Below, in pieces: positions 15,394 through 23,242 of a stretch of 51,791 bases of DNA (position 1 is the first letter of the stretch; each line of letters opens with the position of its first letter). Below the pieces are notes generated by a model that had not been told where the DNA came from, did not search any database, and was given only the letters and a program-made list of their open reading frames with translations. Both the position numbers and the translations under genes were made by a program. The DNA is from Sphingomonadales bacterium (GTDB lineage: Bacteria > Pseudomonadota > Alphaproteobacteria > Sphingomonadales > Sphingomonadaceae). The stretch is taken from NCBI GenBank assembly GCA_027485735.1, contig JAIXQM010000149.1, positions 1-51,791 of the forward strand, read 5' to 3'.

Positions 15394-16356
15394 ATGGGGG
15401 CTGAAAAGTCGATATTGATCACCTTGCCGGCCACGGCGGCCGGCCAGCGCCTGGACAAGGCGCTGGCCGAAGCCGTGCCGCTGTACAGCCGTGAGCGCCT
15501 GAAGAACCTGGTGCAGGGCGGGCGCCTGTCCGGCCTGGCTGGGGTGATCTGGGATCCGGCCACCAAGATGAAGGGCGGCGAGGCGCTCACACTGGACGTG
15601 CCCGAAGCCCGCCCATCGGATACGGTCGCTCAGGATATCCCGCTCACCATCGTTCATGAAGACGATCATCTGCTGGTGGTCGACAAGCCGGCCGGGCTGG
15701 TCGTGCATCCCGCCGCCGGCAATTATGATGGCACCATGGTCAACGCGCTGCTGCACCATTGTGCCGGGCGGCTTTCGGGCATCGGCGGGGTGGCGCGGCC
15801 GGGCATCGTCCACCGCATCGACAAGGACACATCGGGGCTGCTGGTCGTCGCCAAGACGGACAAGGCCCACGAAGGCCTCGCCGCGCAATTCGCCCGCCAC
15901 GATGTCGATCGCCGCTACACCGCCGTCGTTGGTGGCGTGCCGGTGCCGCCCGCCGGCCGCATCGAAGGCGCGCTGGCGCGCAGCACGGCCAACCGCCAAA
16001 AGATGGCGATCGTGAAGGATGGCCGCGGCAAGCATGCCATCACCCATTTCCGCACCGTGGCGGCCTTTGACGGCGCAGCGCAAGTGGAATGCCGGCTGGA
16101 AACGGGCCGCACCCACCAGATCCGCGTTCACATGGCGTCCATCGGCCATGCCCTATTGGGTGATGCCGTGTACGGACGCACCCCTGGCAAGCTGGCTCCT
16201 CTGCTGAAGGATCTGGCCTTTGAGCGGCAAGCCCTGCACGCCGCGACACTGGGGTTTGTGCATCCCGTGACCCAAGAAAAGCTTTGTTTCGAAAGCCCCC
16301 TGCCAGCCGATATGGTGGCGTTGATCGGTCGCCTTGATGGGACCGGACTGGAGTGA
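15394..16356 (+). CDS. rluD: 23S rRNA pseudouridine synthase, RluA/RluD family
   Basis: A 320-residue protein with an N-terminal S4 RNA-binding domain (GQRLDKALAEAVPLYSRERL) and the RluA catalytic core. The motif HRIDKDTSGLLVVAKTD contains the catalytic aspartate; HPAAGNYDGTMVNALLHH and GRTHQIRVHMASIGHALLGD are also family motifs. RluD makes pseudouridines in helix 69 of 23S rRNA. The S4 domain and the length support RluD rather than RluA. The start is ATG 15394. rpoH begins four bases after its stop, so the two are probably co-transcribed. Confidence 0.9.
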   Translation: MGAEKSILITLPATAAGQRLDKALAEAVPLYSRERLKNLVQGGRLSGLAGVIWDPATKMKGGEALTLDVPEARPSDTVAQDIPLTIVHEDDHLLVVDKPAGLVVHPAAGNYDGTMVNALLHHCAGRLSGIGGVARPGIVHRIDKDTSGLLVVAKTDKAHEGLAAQFARHDVDRRYTAVVGGVPVPPAGRIEGALARSTANRQKMAIVKDGRGKHAITHFRTVAAFDGAAQVECRLETGRTHQIRVHMASIGHALLGDAVYGRTPGKLAPLLKDLAFERQALHAATLGFVHPVTQEKLCFESPLPADMVALIGRLDGTGLE

Positions 16357-16360
16357 CACG

Positions 16361-17275
16361 ATGAGTTCAAATCTTCCCGCCGTGAAGCAGACCAGCATTC
16401 CTGCCCTGGGCTCGGAAGCCGGGCTGAACCGCTATCTGGCCGAAATCCGCAAGTTCCCGCTGCTGGCGCCAGAACAGGAATATATGCTGGCCAAGCGCTG
16501 GGCCGAGCATCAGGACCCGGCGGCCGCCACCAAGCTGGTGACCAGCCACCTGCGGCTCGTGGCGCGCATCGCCATGGGTTATCGCGGCTATGGCCTGCCG
16601 GTGAACGAGCTGATTGCCGAAGGCAATATCGGCCTGATGCAGGGCGTGCGCAAATTCGATGCCGAAAAGGGCTTCCGCCTCGCCACCTATGCCATGTGGT
16701 GGATCAAGGCGGCGATTCAGGAATATATCCTGCGCAGCTGGAGCCTTGTGAAGATCGGCACGACGGCGGCCCAGAAGAAGCTGTTCTTCAACCTGCGCCG
16801 CATGAAGGGCAAGATCGGCGCGGTGGAGGATGGCGATCTGCGCCCCGAACAGGTCGAACATATCGCCACCACGCTGGGCGTGAATGAAGACGAAGTCGTC
16901 TCGATGAACCGGCGCATGGGCCATGGCGGTGACGCCAGCCTCAACACGCCGCTGCGCGAGGAAGGCGAAGGCCAGTGGCAGGATTGGCTGGCCGATGATG
17001 GCCCGCTCGCCGACGAACTGCTGGCCGACAGCGAAGAGCGTGACCAGCGCCACACGTTGCTGGTGACCGCGATGGCGAGCCTGAACGAGCGCGAGCGCGA
17101 TATTCTCACCCAGCGCCGCCTGATCGACGAGCCGGAAACGCTGGAGGAGTTGAGCCAGCGGTACAGCATCAGCCGCGAGCGCGTGCGCCAGATCGAGGTG
17201 CGCGCCTTTGAAAAGCTCGCCAAGGCGATGCAGGAAGCCGCGGCCGAACAGCGCTTGCTGCCGGAACAAGTCTGA
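16361..17275 (+). CDS. rpoH: RNA polymerase heat-shock sigma factor (sigma-32)
   Basis: A 304-residue sigma-70 family protein. Region 2 reads GYRGYGLPVNELIAEGNIGL and FRLATYAMWWIKAAIQEYIL; the RpoH box QKKLFFNLRRMK lies directly after; region 4.2 is LEELSQRYSISRERVRQIEV. The RpoH box distinguishes it from RpoD/RpoS. It directs transcription of heat-shock genes and, in alphaproteobacteria, is often one of two RpoH copies. The start is ATG 16361, with GGAG about nine bases upstream; the longer frame from 16334 overlaps rluD and is not needed. Confidence 0.96.
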   Translation: MSSNLPAVKQTSIPALGSEAGLNRYLAEIRKFPLLAPEQEYMLAKRWAEHQDPAAATKLVTSHLRLVARIAMGYRGYGLPVNELIAEGNIGLMQGVRKFDAEKGFRLATYAMWWIKAAIQEYILRSWSLVKIGTTAAQKKLFFNLRRMKGKIGAVEDGDLRPEQVEHIATTLGVNEDEVVSMNRRMGHGGDASLNTPLREEGEGQWQDWLADDGPLADELLADSEERDQRHTLLVTAMASLNERERDILTQRRLIDEPETLEELSQRYSISRERVRQIEVRAFEKLAKAMQEAAAEQRLLPEQV

Positions 17276-17477
17276 GCGCCTGTTTGGCCGTGCGGCGGGC
17301 CGGCCTAGCGGCGCTTTTCCGCCGCCCCGGCGTCGCATCCTTGCCTCGATGCGCAAGACATCGCGGCTGCGGCTGCTCCTTGTGGTGACGAAAAATCGCT
17401 CGCTATCCCAACCCTTCGCACGCCCAAACAAGCGCTAACACATTGACGACCGCGCCCGACTGGCGGCAGATGCAGCC
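17276..17477. other. Intergenic stretch between rpoH and mtgA
   Basis: This 202-base gap holds one GC hairpin, GCGGCG/CGCCGC (17308-17325, 6-base loop), without a T-tract, which might weakly terminate rpoH transcription. I see no convincing promoter and no open frame with family features. Confidence 0.3.
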
Positions 17478-18170
17478 ATGATCGGGCGCGCCATCGGATT
17501 TCTTGTCAGCTGGTTCTTCCGGGTGCTCGGGGCTGTTTTCGTGCTCAGCCTGATCTGGGTTATTGCCTATCGCTTCCTGCCGCCGCCAATGACCTGGCTG
17601 ATGGCGCGCGATTCCGTGGATGGCCGCAAGGTGCAATATACGTGGGTGCCCCTCACCGCCATGTCACGCAGCCTGCCGCGCGCCGTGATCGGGGCGGAAG
17701 ATGCCAATTTCTGCTATCACCACGGCATTGATTTCGAAGCCGTAAAGGCGGCGGCGCAGGCCAATTACCAGGGCCGCAAGCTGCGCGGCGGTTCCACCAT
17801 CAGCCAGCAGACTGCCAAGAACGCCTTCCTGTGGCCGGGCCGATCCTATGTGCGGAAGGGCCTGGAAGCGTATTTCACCGGCCTCATCGAGATTTTCTGG
17901 GGCAAGCCGCGCATCATGGAAGTCTATCTCAACATCGTCGAGATGGGCCCGGGCATCTACGGGATGCCGGCGGCCTCGAAACATTATTTCGGCACCACCG
18001 TCGATCGCCTGAGCCCCAAGCAGGCGGCTCGGCTGACCGCCATCCTGCCGCAGCCGATCAAGCGCAGCGTGGCCAAGCCATCAAAGTCCGTGCGCCGCTA
18101 CGCCCGCCGTATCGAACGGCGGGTGAAGGTGGTGCGCGACGAGGGGATTGATACCTGCCTGTGGAAGTGA
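17478..18170 (+). CDS. mtgA: Monofunctional peptidoglycan glycosyltransferase
   Basis: A 230-residue GT51 enzyme that polymerises lipid II into glycan strands without a transpeptidase domain. One N-terminal membrane helix (about 8-32) anchors it to the inner membrane. The catalytic glutamate is in GAEDANFCYHHGID (about residue 74), followed by RKLRGGSTISQQTAKN and the second glutamate region EVYLNIVEMGPGIYG. It ends after the GT51 domain, which distinguishes it from class A PBPs. The gene appears to stand alone. Confidence 0.95.
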   Translation: MIGRAIGFLVSWFFRVLGAVFVLSLIWVIAYRFLPPPMTWLMARDSVDGRKVQYTWVPLTAMSRSLPRAVIGAEDANFCYHHGIDFEAVKAAAQANYQGRKLRGGSTISQQTAKNAFLWPGRSYVRKGLEAYFTGLIEIFWGKPRIMEVYLNIVEMGPGIYGMPAASKHYFGTTVDRLSPKQAARLTAILPQPIKRSVAKPSKSVRRYARRIERRVKVVRDEGIDTCLWK

Positions 18171-18179
18171 CGGGCGGCT

Positions 18180-19274
18180 TCAGTCCGGCACCACCAGATA
18201 TTTCTGTCCCGTTGCGCGGCGATACCAGCCGGCCACGGCTGCGGGTTCCAGCATCCCGGCCAGACTGACCTTGTGGCTGTAATGGCTGGCAAAGGTCGTG
18301 GTCAGTTCATCGGCAACGCGTTGCTTCAGACGGGCATAGGTGCCCGGCCCAAAGGTGCGCATGCGCGGGAACAGCAGCCAGCCGCCCACTGCCCAGGCCA
18401 TGCCGAAACCACGCCCGAACGTCGTCGGCGCCATGTCGAGCCCGCCATAGATATAGACCTGCTTCAGCACTTCCGAGCCATAGCGGCTGTAGCCACCGGC
18501 GCGCGCGTTGATCGCCGCTTCCATCGCGGTGAGAATCTGCCCGGCCAGTTGCCCGCCGCCGATGGCATCAAAGGCCAGGGTTGCACCGGTTTCGGTGCAG
18601 GCCGCCACCAGTTGCGCCATGAAATCGGGCGCGGTGGAGTCGATCACGTGGGTGGCACCGATGCCCTTCAGGATCGCCACCTGTTCCGCCGAGCGCACGA
18701 TGTTGACCAGCGACACGCCATCGGCCTTGCAGATCTTCACCAGCATCTGGCCGAGGTTGGACGCAGCGGCGGTGTGGATGATGGCACTGTGGCCTTCGGC
18801 GCGCATCGTCTCGACAAAACCCAGCGCGGTGAGCGGGTTGACGAAGCAGGAGGCGCCCTGTTCAGCCGTCGCGCCGTCGGGCAGCAGCAATGCTTCCTCG
18901 GCCTTCACCACGCGATAATCCGCGTACGTCGCGCCGCCGATGATGGCGACCTTGCGGCCCAGCAGATGCTCCGCGCCTTCGCCAGCGGCGACCACGGTGC
19001 CGGCGCCTTCATTGCCGCACGGCATCGCCTGATCGGCCCGCGCCGCCATCGCTCGCATCAGCGCCGGTGGCACGCTGGCCCGGATGGCGCCCGGCTCGCC
19101 GCGCGCCGTCGTCATGTCGGCGGCGCCGGTGAGCAGGCCGATATCCGACGGATTGATCGGCGCGGCTTCGATGCGGATCTTGATCTCGCCAGCCCCAGCC
19201 TCAGGTTCCGGCACGTCGGCCAGCGCGAGGATGAGTTCACCGGCAGAGGTGATGGTCGATTGGATCTGGCGCAT
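18180..19274 (-). CDS. Zinc-type alcohol dehydrogenase-like (MDR) protein
   Basis: A 364-residue medium-chain dehydrogenase/reductase. The N-terminal GroES-like domain contains IRIEAAPINPSDIGLLTG and CGNEGAGTVVAAGEGAE; the Rossmann domain has HTAAASNLGQMLVKICKADG. The glycine motif is atypical and the cysteine zinc ligands of classic alcohol dehydrogenases are missing, so it is probably a zinc-independent quinone- or enoyl-reductase-like member. The substrate is unknown. It follows ybaB in the same direction with 24 bases between, so read-through from dnaX-ybaB is possible. Confidence 0.85.
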   Translation of the reverse strand: MRQIQSTITSAGELILALADVPEPEAGAGEIKIRIEAAPINPSDIGLLTGAADMTTARGEPGAIRASVPPALMRAMAARADQAMPCGNEGAGTVVAAGEGAEHLLGRKVAIIGGATYADYRVVKAEEALLLPDGATAEQGASCFVNPLTALGFVETMRAEGHSAIIHTAAASNLGQMLVKICKADGVSLVNIVRSAEQVAILKGIGATHVIDSTAPDFMAQLVAACTETGATLAFDAIGGGQLAGQILTAMEAAINARAGGYSRYGSEVLKQVYIYGGLDMAPTTFGRGFGMAWAVGGWLLFPRMRTFGPGTYARLKQRVADELTTTFASHYSHKVSLAGMLEPAAVAGWYRRATGQKYLVVPD

Positions 19275-19298
19275 GGGACTTTGGTCCTTCGGTTGAAA

Positions 19299-19625
19299 TC
19301 AGAAATCCGGCAACTTGAAGCCCGGCGGCAGTTGCATGCCGGCGGTCAGCTTGCCCATCTCGGCGCTGCCGGCCTGATCGGCCTTGGTCTTGGCGTCGTT
19401 GAAGGCCGCGACGATCAGGTCTTCCAACATTTCCTTGCTGTCTGCATTCAGCAGCGACGGGTCGATGGTCAGGCCGCGCACGGCGCCGCGGGCGGTGGCG
19501 CGCACTGTCACCAGGCCCCCACCAGATGCGCCTTCAACCTCGATATTGTCGAGCTCGGCCTGGGCGCGGGCCATCTGCTCCTGCACGTTGCGGGCGGCGT
19601 TCATCAGTTCTTCAAGGCTGGGCAT
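19299..19625 (-). CDS. ybaB: YbaB/EbfC nucleoid-associated protein
   Basis: A 108-residue small DNA-binding protein. An N-terminal helix (LEELMNAARNVQEQMARAQAEL) is followed by the strand motif GLVTVRATARGAVRGLTIDPSL and a C-terminal helix, the tweezers-like dimer fold of YbaB. It begins eight bases after dnaX, the conserved dnaX-ybaB order of many bacteria. recR, which usually follows, is not here. The start is ATG 19625; the longer frame runs into dnaX. Confidence 0.93.
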   Translation of the reverse strand: MPSLEELMNAARNVQEQMARAQAELDNIEVEGASGGGLVTVRATARGAVRGLTIDPSLLNADSKEMLEDLIVAAFNDAKTKADQAGSAEMGKLTAGMQLPPGFKLPDF

Positions 19626-19633
19626 GGTTCTTC

Positions 19634-21295
19634 TCAGGCCGTTTGTTTGAGGGGGGAAAGTTCGGCGTCGGGAAAGGCCGCCATCAACGCGGCCACGGTG
19701 GGATCGGCGCGCATCTGGGCTTCCAGCGCGGCCAGGCGGGCAAGCTCGGTTTCGCGCAATGTGGGTTGGCCGCCTTCTGTCTGCCATTCAATCTGCCATT
19801 TCTGGCCGGTCCATTCCTCCAGGCTGCGCGCGATCGCCAGCGGCACGTCCTTGGGCAGGCCGGCAGCGGCCAGCGCCAGCCGGGGTGGGGCCCAGCTTAG
19901 CAGCCGCACATCGTCGGTCAGGTAATGCGCCAGCCGCGCCTCGCTCTGGCGGCGGAACAGCGCCACCATCGCTTCGAAACTGTCCGGCATTTCGCCAGCC
20001 GGCGGCGCGCTGACAGGCGGTGCGGCGGGCAGTGCAGCGGCGGGTGCACCCGATGGGGCAGGGGCTGGAGCAGATGGGGCGGTGATCGTCGCGCCCTGCT
20101 GTTGCAACTGTTTCACCAGCGCGCCGGGATCGGGCAGATCGGCGGCATGGCACAGTCGCAGCAGCGCCATTTCGGCGGCCTGCAGCGGCACTGGCGCCGC
20201 CTGCACTTCCTCCAGGCCTTTCAATAGCATCTGCCACAGCATCGACAGTCGCGGGAAGGTGAGCGCCTGCGCCCAGCCATCCAGCGCCGCCTGCTCCTCG
20301 GCCGAGAGCAGCGGATCCCGGCGCGGGGCGAGGCGTTGGCGGGTGATGCCGTGGACCAGCCCCAAGAGCTCGCGCATCAGCTGCGCCGGGTCTTGCCCAA
20401 GATCATATTGGCGGGCGACGGCGGCCATCACCTCGCCCACCCGGCCTTCCAGCACATGGCCGAACAGGGCGCGCACGGCGCCGCGATCGGCCAGGCCCAG
20501 CATGTCGCGGACGGCATCTGCCGTGATCGTCTCGCCGCTGTGAGCGATGGCCTGATCAAGGATGGAAAGACCATCGCGCACGCTGCCCTCGGCGGCGCGG
20601 GCCACCAGCGCCAGCGCATCAGTTTCAAACTGCACCTGCTCCTGTTCGAGGATGCGGGCGAAATGGTCGGCCAACATCTCGGCCGGCACGCGCTTCAGAT
20701 CGAACCGCTGGCAACGCGACAGGATCGTGGCCGGCACCTTGTTCACCTCGGTGGTGGCCATGATGAACTTCACGCCCGGCGGCGGTTCTTCCAGCGTTTT
20801 CAACAACGCGTTGAACGCCGCCTTCGACAGCATGTGGACTTCGTCGATAATGTGGATCTTGTAACGGGCCGATACGGCGGCATAGCGCACGCCCTCGATG
20901 ATCTCGCGCACATCATCGACACCGGTGTTGGACGCGGCGTCCATTTCCACAACGTCCATATGGCGGCCGGCCGCGATGGCAACGCAGGGCTCGCACGCCC
21001 CGCACGGGTTGATCGTCGGGCCGCCGTTGCCATCAGGCCCGATGCAGTTCAGTGCTTTCGCAATGATGCGCGCAGTGGAGGTCTTGCCCACCCCGCGCAC
21101 GCCGGTCAGCAGCCAGGCCTGCGCCAGCCTGCCACGCGCGATGGCGTTGCCCAACGTCTGCACCATCGCCGCTTGCCCGAGCAGCGAATCAAAGGTCGCC
21201 GGGCGATATTTGCGTGCCAGCACACGGTAAGCGGGTGCGGGCACTGCGGCCGGCAGTTCAAGGCCCGGAAAGGCGATATCGGATTCGTCTGACAT
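19634..21295 (-). CDS. dnaX: DNA polymerase III subunit gamma/tau
   Basis: The 553-residue clamp-loader ATPase. Walker A is GVRGVGKT (65-72), the zinc-binding cysteines are C84, C98, C101 and C104, Walker B is IIDEVH (149-154) and sensor sequences follow in LLKTLEEPPPGVKFIMATTEVNKVPATILSRCQRFD. A Pro/Ala-rich linker (about residues 395-430) separates the ATPase part from the C-terminal tau-like domain that contacts the polymerase. I see no A-rich slippery site for a frameshifted gamma form. The start ATG 21295 is divergent from the SRP RNA gene. Confidence 0.96.
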   Translation of the reverse strand: MSDESDIAFPGLELPAAVPAPAYRVLARKYRPATFDSLLGQAAMVQTLGNAIARGRLAQAWLLTGVRGVGKTSTARIIAKALNCIGPDGNGGPTINPCGACEPCVAIAAGRHMDVVEMDAASNTGVDDVREIIEGVRYAAVSARYKIHIIDEVHMLSKAAFNALLKTLEEPPPGVKFIMATTEVNKVPATILSRCQRFDLKRVPAEMLADHFARILEQEQVQFETDALALVARAAEGSVRDGLSILDQAIAHSGETITADAVRDMLGLADRGAVRALFGHVLEGRVGEVMAAVARQYDLGQDPAQLMRELLGLVHGITRQRLAPRRDPLLSAEEQAALDGWAQALTFPRLSMLWQMLLKGLEEVQAAPVPLQAAEMALLRLCHAADLPDPGALVKQLQQQGATITAPSAPAPAPSGAPAAALPAAPPVSAPPAGEMPDSFEAMVALFRRQSEARLAHYLTDDVRLLSWAPPRLALAAAGLPKDVPLAIARSLEEWTGQKWQIEWQTEGGQPTLRETELARLAALEAQMRADPTVAALMAAFPDAELSPLKQTA

Positions 21296-21351
21296 GTTGC
21301 CCTGTTCTAGCCGGGCCGGGCTGGCGCGTCACGCAGGCTTTGAAGCTGGGC

Positions 21352-21380
21352 TTGCACTTCGGCGTCACAGCCGCCATATG
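21352..21380 (+). promoter_or_regulatory. Promoter of the SRP RNA gene
   Basis: TTGCAC (21352-21357) and CATATG (21375-21380) are separated by 17 bases, and the RNA 5' end at 21385 lies five bases after the -10 box. Spacing is ideal for a sigma-70 promoter; the -10 is a partial match. Confidence 0.6.
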
Positions 21381-21384
21381 CGCC

Positions 21385-21478
21385 GTGGGAGCCGGGCGGA
21401 CAGGCCGCTCGCCAACCCGGTCAGGTCCGGAAGGAAGCAGCCGCAACGATTCCGGTCTGGGTCGTTCCCGGCTCCCAC
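21385..21478 (+). ncRNA. ffs: Signal recognition particle RNA, small (4.5S) type
   Basis: The universal SRP domain IV core is plain at 21420-21443 (GTCAGGTCCGGAAGGAAGCA), with the GGAA tetraloop region and the asymmetric AGCAGCCGCA side for Ffh binding. The ends GTGGGAGCCGGG and CCCGGCTCCCAC pair to close the hairpin, giving a 94-base RNA. It partners Ffh in co-translational targeting to the membrane. The location beside dnaX is a familiar arrangement. The minus-strand gene at 21483 ends five bases downstream. Confidence 0.96.
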
Positions 21479-21482
21479 CCCA

Positions 21483-22253
21483 TCAGCGTACAGGAACGAG
21501 AATCGGCGTTTGCGCCGTGTTTGGCCCGGCCTGGCGCGGCGGCGCGACCAGCGCTTCGGCGGCGATCTTCGCCTTCTCCTCAGGCGTCAGCGGCGGCAGG
21601 CGCGGTAGATCCGGCAGATCATAAGCCGTCATCATCTGGCCGGAACAACTGTAGCTGGCGCCGCCTTTCAGTTCGCCCGGCTTGAACGCTGCCTGCAGCG
21701 CCGGCTGGCTGGCCAACGCGGCTTTCGCCTCATCCGGGTGCCAGCTCCACGGCATGCCGAAATAGAAGGGGCCGCCATCGGCGCGTTTGGCAGCGATATA
21801 GGGCGTGACGTCACCGAAATAGACCACTTCGCCGGCATTCACGCGCAAGGTGACACTGTTGTAGCAGAAGCTGTTCATCACCATGCCGCCCGGGCCGGGC
21901 GCGGCGCCATAGAGCACGTAATCGCCGGCCGAAACCAGCATCAGCCGATATTCCAGCGCCGCCTTGCGATCCTTGGAACTGGCCTGGATCCAGTAGGTGT
22001 TGGTGTCGCCGTTCTTCTTGGCATCCTTGGGCCGGGCGATCATGTCGTGCCGGGCTGGATCATAACGGGCAAAGGCAATGGTGCCGGATTTGCCCGCGCT
22101 CCAGCCATCGGGGCGGCGGAAGGCGACCAACAGCGCGCCCTGGTGCGGCGCCATGGTGACCGGCAACTCCAGCGGCGTCGGCTTGGTGACAGACAATTGC
22201 GCGGCGGCCGGTGTGGCGAGAAGCGCGGCGAGGAGAATGGGCGTCAGGCGCAT
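21483..22253 (-). CDS. Exported protein of unknown function
   Basis: A 256-residue protein with a clear signal peptide (LTPILLAALLATPAAAQ, cleavage about residue 19). The mature part has mixed strands, an FCYNSVTLRVNAGEVVYFGDV segment, one cysteine there and another in GASYSCSGQMM, possibly a disulfide in the periplasm. The C-terminus is Pro-rich. I do not recognise the family. It shares orientation and a 17-base spacing with the next exported protein gene (22271-22852), so the two may act together. Confidence 0.75.
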   Translation of the reverse strand: MRLTPILLAALLATPAAAQLSVTKPTPLELPVTMAPHQGALLVAFRRPDGWSAGKSGTIAFARYDPARHDMIARPKDAKKNGDTNTYWIQASSKDRKAALEYRLMLVSAGDYVLYGAAPGPGGMVMNSFCYNSVTLRVNAGEVVYFGDVTPYIAAKRADGGPFYFGMPWSWHPDEAKAALASQPALQAAFKPGELKGGASYSCSGQMMTAYDLPDLPRLPPLTPEEKAKIAAEALVAPPRQAGPNTAQTPILVPVR

Positions 22254-22270
22254 CGGGCGGGGCCTCGTGT

Positions 22271-22852
22271 TCAGGGCTTGGGCGGCGGCGCGGCCGCCAG
22301 CGCAGGCGTCACGGCGAAATCATTGTTCCAGCGCGTTACCGATTTGCCGTCGGGATTCTCGACGCCCAGCATGCGGTTGAACCAGGCTTCGCGTTCAGGA
22401 TCGGGCATCGTGAGGAACAATTTTTCCTGCGCGTCCGTCACTTCCACCACGCGCCAGCCGCGATACATCAGGCATGAACGGCGATTGGCGCGGCGGGTTT
22501 CGCCATCGGCAATGGCGCCCGCGATCAACCCGCCCAACAGGCCGCCGGCAGCGGCAGCGGCGGGCGAGATGATGGCCGGATTATACACCACCACCGGCGA
22601 TCCACCTGGCGTGCGGCTGCCGCGGGCGATCAGGCGGCATTCCTGCCAATCCTTGTCATAATCAGCGCGGGTGGCGCCGGGCTTGTTGTAATAGCGGCTG
22701 TCCTTCAGATCGCGGGCGCTGTCCTTGGCGATCTCTTCCGGGGTGTCAGCGCTGGCCGGAACCGGGGTATCGGTGGTGGCGGGCGGGGCAACAGCAGGCG
22801 GGGCAGGATCTGCCGCCTGCAACAGCAGCGCGACAAGCAAGGCAGGCATCAA
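22271..22852 (-). CDS. Probable envelope protein with a glycine-zipper segment
   Basis: A 193-residue protein. A short hydrophobic N-terminus (MPALLVALLLQAA) looks like a signal peptide, followed by a Pro/Thr/Ala-rich linker. A central AAAAAGGLLGGLIAGAIADG segment is a glycine zipper, flanked by CRLIARG and SCLMYRGW, whose cysteines may pair. Glycine-zipper proteins are often outer-membrane or lipoprotein-like, but no lipobox is visible. Function is unknown. The first two codons are both ATG; either may start. Confidence 0.7.
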   Translation of the reverse strand: MMPALLVALLLQAADPAPPAVAPPATTDTPVPASADTPEEIAKDSARDLKDSRYYNKPGATRADYDKDWQECRLIARGSRTPGGSPVVVYNPAIISPAAAAAGGLLGGLIAGAIADGETRRANRRSCLMYRGWRVVEVTDAQEKLFLTMPDPEREAWFNRMLGVENPDGKSVTRWNNDFAVTPALAAAPPPKP

Positions 22853-22891
22853 TCAGCTCCCCAGTTTGTTCTTCGGGGCAATTTGCCAGCC

Positions 22892-23224
22892 TTACCGGCT
22901 GTTGTCGACCACACTGCGCGGCATCCGTACGTCCAAACTGTGGATATCCGCCGTCAATTTCACCTGGCAGGCGAGCCGGCTCTGGCGGTTGGCGCCAGCG
23001 GCGAAATCCAGCATGTCTTCCTCTTCTTCGATGGGCGCCGGCAGTTTTTCGACATCGCCGCCGACCAGATAGACATGGCAGGTGGAACAGGCCATCGCGC
23101 CTTCGCAGGTGCCTTCCAGCGGCATGCCATGCGCCTGCGCCACATCAAGCAGGCGATCGCCTGGTTTGCTTTCGGCGATGGCTTCCTGTGAGCCATCGGC
23201 GGAGATGAAGCGGATGCGGGCCAT
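22892..23224 (-). CDS. 2Fe-2S ferredoxin (adrenodoxin type)
   Basis: A 110-residue ferredoxin with the vertebrate-type cysteine pattern C40-x5-C46-x2-C49 and C86 (GTCEGAMACSTCHVYL and RLACQV). It resembles Isc-type and P450-partner ferredoxins. It lies 18 bases after the second cysteine desulfurase in the same direction, which points to electron donation in Fe-S cluster assembly rather than to a P450; that is inference. The C-terminus MPRSVVDNSR is the usual end. Confidence 0.9.
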   Translation of the reverse strand: MARIRFISADGSQEAIAESKPGDRLLDVAQAHGMPLEGTCEGAMACSTCHVYLVGGDVEKLPAPIEEEEDMLDFAAGANRQSRLACQVKLTADIHSLDVRMPRSVVDNSR

Positions 23225-23242
23225 GCGCTTATAGTGGCGCGA

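Noticed and set aside
19634-21295. Possible programmed frameshift in dnaX
   Set aside because: No A-rich slippery heptamer or following stem was found in the linker region; the gene probably makes only tau.
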